From an uncultured Sphaerochaeta sp. (GTDB lineage Bacteria > Spirochaetota > Spirochaetia > Sphaerochaetales > Sphaerochaetaceae): a DNA stretch of 64,000 nucleotides. Under the pieces are notes generated by a model that was not told the DNA's origin, made no database searches, and saw nothing but the letters and a program-made list of their open reading frames with translations. The DNA is taken from assembly GCF_963667405.1 (NCBI RefSeq), contig NZ_OY763408.1, forward strand, positions 705,757-769,756. The letters run 5' to 3'. Position 1 is the stretch's first letter, and every line of letters starts with the position of its first letter. The translations under genes and the position numbers were made by a program. Of the stretch, positions 25,839-34,771 are shown piece by piece.

Positions 25839-27174
25839 TGCCCCGCAAGCTCAGGTCGCTGGCCATGGCGATCCATACGCCCAACAAGCCCAGACTGGTT
25901 GTCCTGAGCAGCAGATAGGCAAGCGGCAGGCGAAGCAGCCACATTCCCGCAATCGAGATGGCAAACGGACGCCGGGTATCCCCTGCGCCCCTGAATACCC
26001 CGAATGCGAGCATGGAAAGTCCGAATGCCGGCTCGGCAAAGGCTTCAATCCTCAGGATTGTTGTTCCCAGCGAAATGACTTGGGCATCCTGGGTGAAGAA
26101 GCGCATCAGAACGGGTGCAAAAAGATAGAGGACAACCCCCATCAGGCTCATCAGGGCTGTGCCAAGCATGGTGCAGGTATCGGCAAAGCGCTTTGCCAGG
26201 TCCTTGTCCCCGCTGCCCAACGACTGGGCGACCAGAGTGGTTGCGGCGGTGGAGAAGCCCGAAGGCGGCAGGTAGGTGATCGATTCGGCGGTATTTGCCA
26301 AAAAGTGTGCTGCCAAGGCGGTGGTACCCAGGGTTCCCACCATCTTGGTGAAGACAATCTGTCCGAAGGAGAGCGTTGAGCGTTCCAAGGCAACGGGGAT
26401 GCCGAGGCGGATGGCATTCTTGAGTATTGCCTTTTCATAGTGTGCTTTCTGGCCGAGGTGTATCCTGATTGCCCGATCACCGGTGAAGAGCGTGTATAGC
26501 AGAAGCATGCAAGTGATCGTCACCGAAATGGTGGTGGCGATGGCAGCTCCCTTGACCCCGAGCCCAAGGCCGGGGAGGGTGGCAAATCCGATGGGGATGC
26601 TCTCGAAGATAAGCAGGAAGTTGAGGATCACATTCAGCACGTTGTTCAAGCCGTTGAGCAGCAAGGGTGTTTTTGCATCGCCGCTGCAGCGCAACAACGT
26701 GGAGATGAGAATCATCACCAGATTGGGAAGATATCCCAAGGCTATGTAATGGTAGTAGGTGCTGGCAAGACTCTGCACTTCCGCTTCCGCACCGATCCAA
26801 GCGGGAAGGATGCGTGCTATCGCCAGGAATGCAAAAGTGAGGACGAGTCCGAACCCTATTGAGGTATGCAAGGCTTGGCGGGTGATCAGGTTGGCACGGT
26901 CTTTCTTTCCGGCTCCCAGGTTGCGGGCCATGAGGACGGAGAACCCGATGGCGAAGGCGTTCATCCACCCATTCACCAGCCAGATTGTGGAGGTGGGGAC
27001 AGCAATGGCTGCAGTGGCTTGGGCACCAAGCGAGCCGACCATGGCAGAGTCAACATACGTGACGGTTACCTGCAGGACCTGTTCGAGGATCGTAGGCCAG
27101 GCGAGAGACCAGATGATGGTTCTCGGGGGAATCGAGCGGTCAAGAAGATTGGGTTGGGAGCGTAGGCTTGCCAT
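25777..27174 (-). CDS. MATE-family efflux transporter
   Basis: 465-residue membrane protein with about 12 transmembrane helices in two similar halves (PF01554). PTILEQVLQVTVTYVDSAMVGSLG at residues 26-49 is a typical first-repeat signature. It probably exports cationic drugs or metabolites in exchange for Na+ or H+; substrate unknown. AGAAGGAGAGG precedes ATG 27174. A second MATE gene, of a different subgroup, is at 46231. Confidence 0.9.
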   Translation of the reverse strand: MASLRSQPNLLDRSIPPRTIIWSLAWPTILEQVLQVTVTYVDSAMVGSLGAQATAAIAVPTSTIWLVNGWMNAFAIGFSVLMARNLGAGKKDRANLITRQALHTSIGFGLVLTFAFLAIARILPAWIGAEAEVQSLASTYYHYIALGYLPNLVMILISTLLRCSGDAKTPLLLNGLNNVLNVILNFLLIFESIPIGFATLPGLGLGVKGAAIATTISVTITCMLLLYTLFTGDRAIRIHLGQKAHYEKAILKNAIRLGIPVALERSTLSFGQIVFTKMVGTLGTTALAAHFLANTAESITYLPPSGFSTAATTLVAQSLGSGDKDLAKRFADTCTMLGTALMSLMGVVLYLFAPVLMRFFTQDAQVISLGTTILRIEAFAEPAFGLSMLAFGVFRGAGDTRRPFAISIAGMWLLRLPLAYLLLRTTSLGLLGVWIAMASDLSLRGIISLVQYRRYTWLDSWQETH

Positions 27175-27231
27175 CGAGCGCCTCTCCTTCTGAGGCGAAG
27201 GTATCGTAGCGAAAAGAGGGGCGCAAGGCAA

Positions 27232-27257
27232 GGGCAGGAAGGCTGGCCCTCCTGCCC
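27232..27257 (-). terminator. Stem-loop downstream of pta, possible weak terminator
   Basis: GGGCAGG (27232-27238) and CCTGCCC (27251-27257) form a 7-bp stem on either strand. On the minus strand the following sequence is only moderately T-rich, so termination efficiency is doubtful. It separates pta from the downstream MATE gene. Confidence 0.4.
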
Positions 27258-27265
27258 GTCAACAA

Positions 27266-28267
27266 TCAGATTGCAGCAGACTGGGCCAGGGTGATGGCAC
27301 TGGTCACTACGATGTCTTCCACCGAGCAACCGCGGCTGAGATCGCTGATCGGCTTGGCGAAGCCCTGGAGAATGGGGCCATAGGCCTCTGCACCGGCAAG
27401 TCTCTGAACGAGCTTGTACCCGATGTTGCCTGCCTGAAGGTCAGGGAAGATCAGGGTATTGGCAGTGCCGGCTACCGCTGAGGTGGGAGCCTTGCTCTTG
27501 GCAACACTGGGTACGATGGCTGCATCGAGCTGCAGTTCGCCATCAACAGCGAGGTTTGGAAGCTTTTCCTTGATCAGGCGGGTGGCGGTGACGACCTTGT
27601 CCACCAGATCTCCCTTTGCAGATCCCATGGTTGAGTAGGAGAGCATGGCAACCTTCGGCTCAGCATTGAGGAAGGTTTTGCAGGAGAGTGCGGATGCTTC
27701 TGCGATTTCTGCAAGCTGCTCGGCGGTGGGGTTGGGGATGGTGGCACAGTCAGCAAAGATGAACGAACCGTTGGCCCCATACTCAGCCTTGTCGGTAGCC
27801 ATGACGAAGCAGGAGGAGGCATACTTGATGCCGGGCTTGGTCTTGATGATGTTGAAGGCTGCAAGCAGAACATTGCCGGTGGTGTTTTCCGCCCCGGCGA
27901 CCATGGCGTCAGCCTTGCCCAGGCGGACCATCATGGCACCCCAGCGCAGCGGATCGATGATGCCCTCGAAGGCTTCCTCAAGGCTCATGCCCTTGTGCTT
28001 GCGCAGCTCATAGTACTCCTGTGCAAATGCACTGCGGTCTTCGCTGGTGACAGGGTCGACAATGGTGATGCCCTCAAGGGAGGTGTTCACCGAATTGGCG
28101 GCCTGTGCGACTGCGTCATTGTTTCCGACCAGGATAACGGTCTTGGCCAGCTTTTCGTCGACAATCTTGCGTGCCGCCTGGATGGTTCTGAGCTCAGTAC
28201 CTTCTGCGAGGACGAGCTGTTTGTTGGCCGCAATAGCTTGGGCCTTCATTTTTTCTGCAAACGTCAT
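27266..28267 (-). CDS. pta: Phosphate acetyltransferase
   Basis: 333-residue short-form Pta, which interconverts acetyl-CoA and acetyl phosphate for ATP-yielding acetate production in fermentation. Family sequence includes [17 protein letters not shown] at the N-terminus, [17 protein letters not shown] (about 135) and [16 protein letters not shown] (about 223). The N-terminal DRTGG regulatory region of long Pta is absent. ATG 28267 follows AAGGAG. The partner ackA is not in the window. It diverges from the MFS gene. Confidence 0.93.
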   Translation of the reverse strand: MTFAEKMKAQAIAANKQLVLAEGTELRTIQAARKIVDEKLAKTVILVGNNDAVAQAANSVNTSLEGITIVDPVTSEDRSAFAQEYYELRKHKGMSLEEAFEGIIDPLRWGAMMVRLGKADAMVAGAENTTGNVLLAAFNIIKTKPGIKYASSCFVMATDKAEYGANGSFIFADCATIPNPTAEQLAEIAEASALSCKTFLNAEPKVAMLSYSTMGSAKGDLVDKVVTATRLIKEKLPNLAVDGELQLDAAIVPSVAKSKAPTSAVAGTANTLIFPDLQAGNIGYKLVQRLAGAEAYGPILQGFAKPISDLSRGCSVEDIVVTSAITLAQSAAI

Positions 28268-28371
28268 GGTTATGCTCCTTGACAGGAAAGATAAAATTGG
28301 TTGGTTGCAGTCTACCACGTTCGCATCGCTTGGAAAAGGGCGGCAAGGCTCTGTATTTCCTTGCTTGCCTG

Positions 28372-28380
28372 TGATACTGT
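28372..28380 (+). promoter_or_regulatory. Extended -10 element at the start of the MFS gene
   Basis: TGA-TACTGT (28372-28380) reads as an extended -10 and ends 6 nt before ATG 28387. No good -35 is visible at 16-18 nt. The start codon has no ribosome binding site, so a leaderless mRNA is possible. Confidence 0.4.
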
Positions 28381-28386
28381 CGGTGC

Positions 28387-29520
28387 ATGGTAAGCAGAAA
28401 CCTCCTCTATGTGCAGGTCATTGCATTGGCGTTCAGCACCAGCTTGTTTGGTGGGTTGGGGGAGGAAATCCGCATTGCCTGTTCCATCAACCTGGAACAG
28501 ATGAGCCTTCTGATGGGGTTCAGCCAGATAGGCTCACTGGTCTCTTTCCTTTCGCTTCCCTTTCTCTCCAAGCGTATCGGTTCCTATTCCCTGCTCATCA
28601 CGGGCATTTTCGTTTCCTCACTCTCCTTGCTGGGAATGGGTCTGTCCCGTTCGCTCATCTTCTTTGGTGCGTTTTTCCTGCTCAGCACCTTGGCAGGATA
28701 TCTGTATGGGACAAGCAACGTCATGGTGCTGATCAACCTGGATCCCCAACGTTCGAAAACCAATATTCCGCTCATGCACCTCACGTACAGCATCGGGGGC
28801 ATGTTCAGCGGGCTCTACATCGCGTATCTGAAGCGAAGCCAGTGGTACTACGGCTATGTGCAGATGGCGGTACTGTACGCCCTTCTGGCAATTCTGTTCC
28901 TGGTCTTCAGGCCGCAGCAAGCCCGCACCTGGGCGAAACCCAAGTACCAAAGCCTGGGAAGTGGATTCTCTTTGCTCAAGGATGCCCAGTTTGCACGGTT
29001 TTTGTTCTTCCTGATCACCGCCAATGCGGTGGAGTTCTGTGCGATCATCTACCCGTTGGCCTATATCACTGAGGTGCTCGGGGGCAAAGCGAGTGCAATC
29101 GGCAGTGCCATCGTCATTCTGCACGGGAGCATCGCTTGTTCAAGACTCATGGTCATCCCCCTCCTGAAACAGGGCTTTGCTCCCAAGCGTCTGTTGCTCA
29201 TTCTCAGCCTGGTGTGCGCAACGGGTCTCCTCTTGCTTGCCTTCTCGTCTTCGCTTGGGGTTGCCTTGCTCTGTCTCTCCTTGCTCGGACTTGGCATCGG
29301 GGCGGTGAATCCTGTCAGCCAGGTGTTGGAGATAACCCAGTGGCCACAGGACCTCATGCAATTGGCAAATCTTCGGTCAATGGGTTCCACAGCCGGAAGG
29401 ATGTTCATGCCTCTGCTCGTCGGCTTGATCCTCACCACCTTCAGCCTCTCTTCTGTCTTTCTGTTTCTTGCTTGTTGCATGGTTCTGTCCCTTCTTGTAT
29501 TGCTTCGCTCCAGGATGTGA
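28387..29520 (+). CDS. Major facilitator superfamily transporter
   Basis: 377-residue integral membrane protein with 11-12 predicted helices of the MFS fold. The loop [22 protein letters not shown] (residues 42-63) corresponds to the conserved helix 2-3 region with a basic residue pair. Substrate cannot be inferred. The ATG lacks a Shine-Dalgarno sequence. Confidence 0.85.
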   Translation: MVSRNLLYVQVIALAFSTSLFGGLGEEIRIACSINLEQMSLLMGFSQIGSLVSFLSLPFLSKRIGSYSLLITGIFVSSLSLLGMGLSRSLIFFGAFFLLSTLAGYLYGTSNVMVLINLDPQRSKTNIPLMHLTYSIGGMFSGLYIAYLKRSQWYYGYVQMAVLYALLAILFLVFRPQQARTWAKPKYQSLGSGFSLLKDAQFARFLFFLITANAVEFCAIIYPLAYITEVLGGKASAIGSAIVILHGSIACSRLMVIPLLKQGFAPKRLLLILSLVCATGLLLLAFSSSLGVALLCLSLLGLGIGAVNPVSQVLEITQWPQDLMQLANLRSMGSTAGRMFMPLLVGLILTTFSLSSVFLFLACCMVLSLLVLLRSRM

Positions 29521-29552
29521 GAGAAGAGCTGTACGAGTGCACACTTTTTCTG

Positions 29553-29558
29553 TACAAT
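29553..29558 (+). promoter_or_regulatory. -10 element close to the tyrA-like start codon
   Basis: TACAAT (29553-29558) ends 7 nt before ATG 29566. The best -35 (TGTACG, 17 nt upstream) is weak. No ribosome binding site precedes the ATG. Confidence 0.4.
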
Positions 29559-29565
29559 GCCGGCC

Positions 29566-30315
29566 ATGGAAGCAAACTTGCGCATCGGCGTCTATGGCTT
29601 GGGAAGGTTCGGTTCATTCTGGGCCAAAGCATTGGCCTCACATGGATTCTCTGTGGTTGGCTATGGCAGAAGTGCCACCAGTGCCCCGGAGGGAGTGCGT
29701 CTTGGCTCTGAGGACGAGGTCCTCACAGCAGACGTACTTTTCTATTGTGTGTCCATCAGTGCATTCTCCGCGGTCCTTGAACGGACAGCACCGAGGATTG
29801 GTACCCATACCTTGGTGATGGATACCTGTTCGGTCAAACTCTATCCCGCCAAGCTGATGCGTGAGAAACTTCCCAAGCAGGTTCAGTGCATCGCCACCCA
29901 TCCCATGTTCGGGCCCGACTCGGGCAAACACGGGGTCGAGGGGCTTCCCTTTGTCATTTGCCCAGTCCGTTGCGAGCAAGATGTCTTGCAGGATTGGATC
30001 GCGGAATTCAAGCGATGGGATCTCCACGTTCTGTCCATGAGTTGTGACCAGCATGACCGGGAGGCCGCCTGGAGCCAGGGTATCACCCACTTCATCGGAA
30101 GGACGCTCAGCGAACTGAGCCTTGGGGAGACGGAACTGGCAACGACGGGCTACCGGACCCTGATGACGGTGGTGGAACAGACCTGCAACGACCCGCTGCA
30201 ACTCTTTTATGACCTGCAGCGATACAACCCGTATGCACGACAGATGCGTATGGGACTCAAGGGAGCGCTTGATACGGTTATGGAAGCGCTCAAGAGGCAG
30301 GAGGATGGACGTTGA
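29566..30315 (+). CDS. Prephenate dehydrogenase-like oxidoreductase (TyrA family)
   Basis: 249-residue protein with an N-terminal NAD(P)-binding fold (IGVYGLGRFGSFWA, residues 7-20) and the TyrA-type active-site segment THPMFGPDSGKHG (about residues 109-121). It probably acts in tyrosine biosynthesis as prephenate or arogenate dehydrogenase. It is somewhat shorter than many TyrA proteins and has no ACT or chorismate mutase domain. Its 3' end overlaps mtaB by 4 nt. Confidence 0.8.
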   Translation: MEANLRIGVYGLGRFGSFWAKALASHGFSVVGYGRSATSAPEGVRLGSEDEVLTADVLFYCVSISAFSAVLERTAPRIGTHTLVMDTCSVKLYPAKLMREKLPKQVQCIATHPMFGPDSGKHGVEGLPFVICPVRCEQDVLQDWIAEFKRWDLHVLSMSCDQHDREAAWSQGITHFIGRTLSELSLGETELATTGYRTLMTVVEQTCNDPLQLFYDLQRYNPYARQMRMGLKGALDTVMEALKRQEDGR

Positions 30316-31625
30316 ACGTTTGTGTATATACGTTGGGATGCAGGCTCAACCAGTGTGAGAGTGAGGCAATAGCCGATAGTTTTGCGAAGCAGGGCTTCAC
30401 CGTTGTGGGCGAGCAGGAAAAGGCTGACATCTATGTGGTGAACACCTGTACGGTTACCAGCAAGGCAGAGCAGAAGGCTCGTCGGATGATCCGCAAGTTT
30501 GCTGCCACGGCAGTGACGTTGGCAACCGGTTGCTATGCACAGGTCAATGAGGAGGAGCTGAAAGAACTCGGAGAGAATGTCATCGTGGTTCCCTTGGAGA
30601 AAAAGGCTCACCTGCTCAAGCTGGCAGAACACCTGAAAGCCAGTGTGGTTGCAGGCATGGACCTCAAGCAAGGCTGTCTCTCCTTCAGTGACGGGAGAGC
30701 TTCCGTATTCGACTATGATGCCGCTTCCTTCTCCTACCACAGCAGGGCTTACCTGAAAATCCAGGATGGGTGCGACAACAGTTGCGCCTATTGCCGTGTG
30801 CATATTGCGCGGGGCATGGCGATCAGTCTTGATCATGAGGAAGTGGTTTCCCGAGCGCTTGCACTCGAGCAAGCTGGGTTCCAGGAGATCATGCTCACCG
30901 GGGTGAACCTCACGATGTATGACCATCAGGGGCAAGGCCTCGGGGGGTTGCTGGAGCATCTGCTTCCCCGTCTTTCCGACAAGGTGAGATTGCGCCTCAG
31001 CTCGCTGGAGCCGGACCATATTGATGACCGGCTCTTGGAAATGCTCAAGGATCGGAGAATGCAACCTCATTTTCATATACCGGTACAGAGCGGCAGCGAC
31101 CATATCCTGCAGAAGGTCGGCCGCAAGTACACCATTGCTGAGCTCTCCAGGATACTCGATCGCTTGCGCATGGCCAAGGATGATCCCTTTCTGGCTGCAG
31201 ATTTCATCACCGGCCTTCCTGGGGAAACCGAAGAGAACTTTGAGGAGACCCATCGGTTCATCACGGAGCAGCAATTCAGCAGCCTGCACGTCTTTCCTTT
31301 CTCCCCGCGTCCCGATACTCCCTTGTTCAAGGCCTCCGATCGTGTTCCTGAGTCGGTTCGTGACGAACGGGCTTTACGCCTCAGATCCCTCAGCACTGAC
31401 TTGCTCCATACCTATCAGAAGCGACAGGTTGGCAAAGAGGCTGAGGTGATCATGCAAAAGCGCAAAGGCGGATATTGGTATGGGCTCAGCGGAAACTATC
31501 TTGATGTGAAAATCCTCTCTGCTCCCCCGTTTGCCAGGGAGGGCATGCTCATCAGCGGATCCTTCGGCCACGTGCTTGGTCAGGAGGGGAAGATGGAGTT
31601 CCTCTGCAATGGTCCCACTGCTTGA
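30312..31625 (+). CDS. mtaB: tRNA t6A37 methylthiotransferase (MtaB-type)
   Basis: 437-residue radical SAM enzyme of the MiaB/MtaB family, which adds a methylthio group to t6A37 in tRNAs. The N-terminal UPF0004 domain contains TLGCRLNQCESEA and NTCTVT cysteines. The radical SAM motif CDNSCAYC (Cx3Cx2C) is at about residue 157, followed by LTGVNL and SSLEP signatures, then a TRAM domain. The RLNQCE variant fits MtaB better than MiaB. It begins at TTG 30312 with AGGAGG 8 nt upstream, overlapping tyrA. Confidence 0.9.
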   Translation: MNVCVYTLGCRLNQCESEAIADSFAKQGFTVVGEQEKADIYVVNTCTVTSKAEQKARRMIRKFAATAVTLATGCYAQVNEEELKELGENVIVVPLEKKAHLLKLAEHLKASVVAGMDLKQGCLSFSDGRASVFDYDAASFSYHSRAYLKIQDGCDNSCAYCRVHIARGMAISLDHEEVVSRALALEQAGFQEIMLTGVNLTMYDHQGQGLGGLLEHLLPRLSDKVRLRLSSLEPDHIDDRLLEMLKDRRMQPHFHIPVQSGSDHILQKVGRKYTIAELSRILDRLRMAKDDPFLAADFITGLPGETEENFEETHRFITEQQFSSLHVFPFSPRPDTPLFKASDRVPESVRDERALRLRSLSTDLLHTYQKRQVGKEAEVIMQKRKGGYWYGLSGNYLDVKILSAPPFAREGMLISGSFGHVLGQEGKMEFLCNGPTA

Positions 31626-32166
31626 AACGGCGCGACTCAAGGCGTATGTAGTAGGGCTTGATGCTGCGAAGCAGCTTCTTGCCTACGAGAGCCGCAATCG
31701 TGCTGCTTTTGCTCCCTTTTCGGTAACCCATCAAACCAGCTTTTACACACTTTCCTCACTGCAGGATGTGTGTGAGAAGCAGGTGTCCCTGTATCTGAAG
31801 GGGCGCATGCTTCCGTTGCTCTTTTTTGCAAAAGAGGACCCTCTCCACATTTTGGGCACCGTGAACCTGAATCATATTGTCTGGGGTGCAAGCAGGTCTG
31901 CAAAATTGGGCTACAGCATTGATGTCGATCATCAGGGGCAGGGGTATGGCAAGGAAGCAGTGCAAGCAGTTGTATCGTATGCATTCAAAACACTGTACTT
32001 GCATCGTTTGGAGGCCCATGTCATGCATGCGAATGCCCCCAGCATAGCATTGGTCAGCGCATTGGGTTTTTGTTGTGAAGGCGTATGCAGCGGTTACCTG
32101 TACGTAAACGGCAGGTGGGAAGACCACCTGCGCTATGCCTTGCTTGGAGATGATCGCAGGCCCTAG
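31609..32166 (+). CDS. GNAT-family N-acetyltransferase (RimJ-like)
   Basis: 185-residue acetyl-CoA-dependent acetyltransferase of the RimJ/RimL group. The acetyl-CoA loop is HQGQGYGKEAV (about residues 106-116), followed by LHRLEAHVMHANAPSIALVSALGF, the usual core of this group. Target unknown; N-terminal protein acetylation is the common function. The ATG at 31609 lies within the last codons of mtaB, so translation is probably coupled. Confidence 0.85.
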   Translation: MVPLLETARLKAYVVGLDAAKQLLAYESRNRAAFAPFSVTHQTSFYTLSSLQDVCEKQVSLYLKGRMLPLLFFAKEDPLHILGTVNLNHIVWGASRSAKLGYSIDVDHQGQGYGKEAVQAVVSYAFKTLYLHRLEAHVMHANAPSIALVSALGFCCEGVCSGYLYVNGRWEDHLRYALLGDDRRP

Positions 32167-33083
32167 GACCTGCGCATCCTCAAGTCGCGGAATGTGATCT
32201 CAGGTTCCTGGATCACCACCATGGTATCCATCGGGACCGACTCCTTGATCCATACGTTCGATCCGATCACGGCATTGCGACCGATGGTTACATCCCCGAG
32301 AATCGTCGCATTTGAGTAGATGGTGACATTGTCCTCAAGGGTGGGATGACGCTTGGTTCCACGAATGAGGGCACCACAGGCATCCTTTGGGAAACTCAAG
32401 GCGCCGAGCGTCACTCCTTGGTAGAGCTTCACATTGTTGCCGATGATCGTCGTTTCCCCGATGACCGTACCGGTACCGTGGTCGATGAAGAAGGAGTTTC
32501 CGATCGTTGCCCCCGGGTGGATGTCGATTCCTGTCTCCTTATGGGCATACTCGTTCATCATCCTGGGGATGAGTGGCACTTCCATGAGAAAGAGCTCATG
32601 GGCTACCCGGTGGATGGTAAGGGTCTTGATGCAGGGGTAGGAAAGAATGACCTCACGCAGGTTTCGTGCGGCAGGATCTCCCTCAAATGCTGCGCGCGCA
32701 TCCATCTTCAGACTGATGCGCAGCTGCGGGAGGATGGTGCAGAGCTTGTTGATGGTCTGGTCTGCCAGGTCGTTCGCATCACACTCGTCAAGGGAGGGCT
32801 TGTCGTAACGATATGCCAGAAAGAGCTGACTCTTCAGAAGCGAACAGACATTGTTCAGCTGAAGAGTGAGTATTTCTTCAAGGCTCATCTGCGCCTGGTC
32901 GCGTCCACAGCGGCCGGGAAACATCAGTTCCAAGAGTTCGTTGGAGATATCCCCGATGACCTGCATCTGGGGAAGTGGTTTCAGGCCGTGGAAGTTGGCG
33001 TTCCCGGCAACACGATCGAAGGTCCCCAAAAATGCACTTACATGGGCTGACGCATCGAATTGCTGTTCTTTGCACTGTCTCAT
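32163..33083 (-). CDS. Serine O-acetyltransferase (EpsC/SAT type)
   Basis: 306-residue enzyme that makes O-acetylserine for cysteine synthesis. After a helical N-terminal region the left-handed beta-helix begins at IHPGATIGNSFFIDHGTGTVIGE (about residue 200), with active-site histidines in that segment. The protein is longer than CysE and matches the EpsC-like SAT group. Start is uncertain: ATGs occur at 33089 and 33083 and an open frame continues into bioY, but none has a ribosome binding site. A TTGCAT-18-TATGGT promoter ends 6 nt before 33083, favouring a leaderless start there. Confidence 0.85.
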   Translation of the reverse strand: MRQCKEQQFDASAHVSAFLGTFDRVAGNANFHGLKPLPQMQVIGDISNELLELMFPGRCGRDQAQMSLEEILTLQLNNVCSLLKSQLFLAYRYDKPSLDECDANDLADQTINKLCTILPQLRISLKMDARAAFEGDPAARNLREVILSYPCIKTLTIHRVAHELFLMEVPLIPRMMNEYAHKETGIDIHPGATIGNSFFIDHGTGTVIGETTIIGNNVKLYQGVTLGALSFPKDACGALIRGTKRHPTLEDNVTIYSNATILGDVTIGRNAVIGSNVWIKESVPMDTMVVIQEPEITFRDLRMRRS

Positions 33084-33089
33084 GAACAT

Positions 33090-33119
33090 ACCATACGGTT
33101 CTTGTAGACGTTTATGCAA
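33090..33119 (-). promoter_or_regulatory. Leaderless promoter of the serine acetyltransferase gene
   Basis: Minus strand TTGCAT (33119-33114), 18-nt spacer, TATGGT (33095-33090), then 6 nt to ATG 33083. It lies between the end of bioY and the start of the gene. Confidence 0.5.
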
Positions 33120-33123
33120 GGGT

Positions 33124-33666
33124 TCAGGCCATGAACTGCTCCGTTCTTTCATGAAAGGTTTTGGCAAGGTGGGCTGCTGCCGCCACTTTCAGGAGGTCCC
33201 CGATGAGAAAGGGGAGCATCCCGACCTTCAGGGCGGTTTGCCAGGAGAGCGAACGGGTGTATTTGAGGTAGGGAACCCCTACCAGATAGACGGTGATGGT
33301 TGCCGCCAATCCTGTGAGGATGCATAGCAGGAGATAGCGCTTGGACCGCTCGGATTTTTGCTTCATGTTTCCGGCGATGCCTGCAAGCAGGGAAGCGGGC
33401 AACAAGCCGAGCAAGAAGCCTCCGGTGGGTCCGAACAGGATGCCAAGGCCGCCACCGCTGGTAAAGACCGGCAGTCCCACCATACCGAGCAGCAGGTAGA
33501 TGGCAGTACTGGCAACTGCCATTCTTGTTCCCCCGAGAAAGCCGGCAAGCAGGACGAAAAGCGTCTGCAGGGTGATGGGAACGGGTGGCAGAGGGATTCG
33601 GATGTATGCTCCGACGATGACGAGGGCACTGAAAAGGGCGGTAAGCAGGATTCGTTTCTGTTGCAT
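33124..33666 (-). CDS. bioY: Biotin transporter substrate-binding component BioY
   Basis: 180-residue S-component of an energy-coupling-factor transporter, with six hydrophobic helices and family segments IPLPPVPITLQTLFVLLAG and GPTGGFLLGLLPASLLAG. It imports biotin, alone or with a shared EcfAA'T module that is not in the window. It is divergent from birA across an 82-nt spacer, where the two promoters face each other. The ATG has only a partial AGGA upstream; a TTTACA-18-TAGGAT promoter ends 6 nt before it. Confidence 0.93.
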   Translation of the reverse strand: MQQKRILLTALFSALVIVGAYIRIPLPPVPITLQTLFVLLAGFLGGTRMAVASTAIYLLLGMVGLPVFTSGGGLGILFGPTGGFLLGLLPASLLAGIAGNMKQKSERSKRYLLLCILTGLAATITVYLVGVPYLKYTRSLSWQTALKVGMLPFLIGDLLKVAAAAHLAKTFHERTEQFMA

Positions 33667-33672
33667 GCCCCG

Positions 33673-33742
33673 ATCCTAGCATGCTCTTCTTTCTATTGTA
33701 AACAGCCATTAGGTTGACAATTGGTGGTGTGTTGGCTACCAT
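33673..33742. promoter_or_regulatory. Divergent bioY/birA promoters within a 27-bp palindrome
   Basis: ATTGTAAAC (33695-33703), 9-nt spacer, GTTGACAAT (33713-33721) form an inverted repeat with one mismatch. The right arm contains TTGACA, the -35 of birA (17-nt spacer, TACCAT 33737-33742, 6 nt to ATG). The left arm contains, on the minus strand, TTTACA, the -35 of bioY (18-nt spacer, TAGGAT 33678-33673, 6 nt to ATG). The arms resemble the TTGTAAAC half-site of BirA operators, so BirA repression of both genes is likely. Confidence 0.65.
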
Positions 33743-33748
33743 CGCCCC

Positions 33749-34723
33749 ATGACATCAAGCCAACATCTTTTGCATCTTCTGGCACAGAAGCAGGGCACCT
33801 ACCAAAGTGGAGAGGAACTTGCCCGAGCCTTGGGCATATCGCGTGCAGCCGTGTGGAAGGGCATCGAGACCCTGCGTGACCAAGGACATACCATTGAAGG
33901 AGTCCAGAACCGCGGATATCGCCTGCTCTCCTTGTCCACGCTTTTGGAGAAGGAACGCCTCGAATCGATGCTGGGCGATCATGAGATCCATCTCTTCGAC
34001 TCGCTGGACTCAACCAATCGCTATGCAAAGAGCTTGGCCTCCGAAAAGCCGAACTGCAAGGCCTTGGTAGTGGCAACGCATCAGAGCGGGGGCAGGGGGA
34101 GACTGGGAAGGACCTTCCACAGTCCTCGGGGAGGCTTGTACCTGAGCGTGCTGCTTCCGCTCACGTTCTCCGTCCAGGAGGCTCCGCTTGTCACCAGCAT
34201 CGCCGCTGTTGCGGTTGCCCGTTCGATCGGGCAGGTTTGTGCGCGCACCTGTTCCATCAAGTGGGTCAATGATCTCTATCTTGATGGCAAAAAAGTGTGC
34301 GGCATTTTGACCGAGGGTGTGCTTGGGGTGGAGAGCGGCAGGGTGAGTGCCCTGGTGGTCGGTATCGGCATCAATGTCTCGACTCCAATGCATGCCTTTC
34401 CTTTGGAACTGCAGGAAGTGGCAACCTCACTCTACGATGGCGAACAGGCTATTCCTGCCGATTTTGATGCGCACGCTCTGGTTGTATCCATTGTCAGGGG
34501 GGTGGAAGAACTGGTCGGACAGCTACCCGATAGAACATTCCTGGCAGAGTACAGGGAGCGTTCCTTGGTGTTGGGAAAGCGTGTTGTGGTTCATCAGGGG
34601 AAAGAGCACTTTCCGGCGCTTGCTGTAGCTATTGATGATGATGCTCATCTTGCGGTGGAGGATGAGGCGGGGGCTATTCATGTGCTCAGCTCAGCAGAAA
34701 TAAGCGTTCGACTTGAAAGCTGA
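33749..34723 (+). CDS. birA: Biotin operon repressor / biotin-protein ligase
   Basis: 324-residue bifunctional BirA. An N-terminal winged helix (residues 1-60, SGEELARALGISRAAVWKGIETLR) binds DNA. The ligase domain has SGGRGRLGRTFHSPRGGLY (about 112-130) and KWVNDLYLDGKKVCGIL, and a C-terminal SH3-like domain ends the protein. It activates biotin, attaches it to acceptor proteins and probably represses bioY and itself through the palindrome upstream. ATG 33749 has no ribosome binding site and coincides with the predicted transcription start. Confidence 0.95.
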   Translation: MTSSQHLLHLLAQKQGTYQSGEELARALGISRAAVWKGIETLRDQGHTIEGVQNRGYRLLSLSTLLEKERLESMLGDHEIHLFDSLDSTNRYAKSLASEKPNCKALVVATHQSGGRGRLGRTFHSPRGGLYLSVLLPLTFSVQEAPLVTSIAAVAVARSIGQVCARTCSIKWVNDLYLDGKKVCGILTEGVLGVESGRVSALVVGIGINVSTPMHAFPLELQEVATSLYDGEQAIPADFDAHALVVSIVRGVEELVGQLPDRTFLAEYRERSLVLGKRVVVHQGKEHFPALAVAIDDDAHLAVEDEAGAIHVLSSAEISVRLES

Positions 34724-34742
34724 GTTTGGTTTATTGTATAGT
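34713..34742 (+). promoter_or_regulatory. argS promoter
   Basis: TTGAAA (34713-34718), 18-nt spacer, TATAGT (34737-34742), overlapping the end of birA. The predicted start near 34749 leaves room for the AAAGGAAA ribosome binding site of argS. Confidence 0.65.
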
Positions 34743-34771
34743 CGGTAACTACACAGAAAGGAAATGATAGT

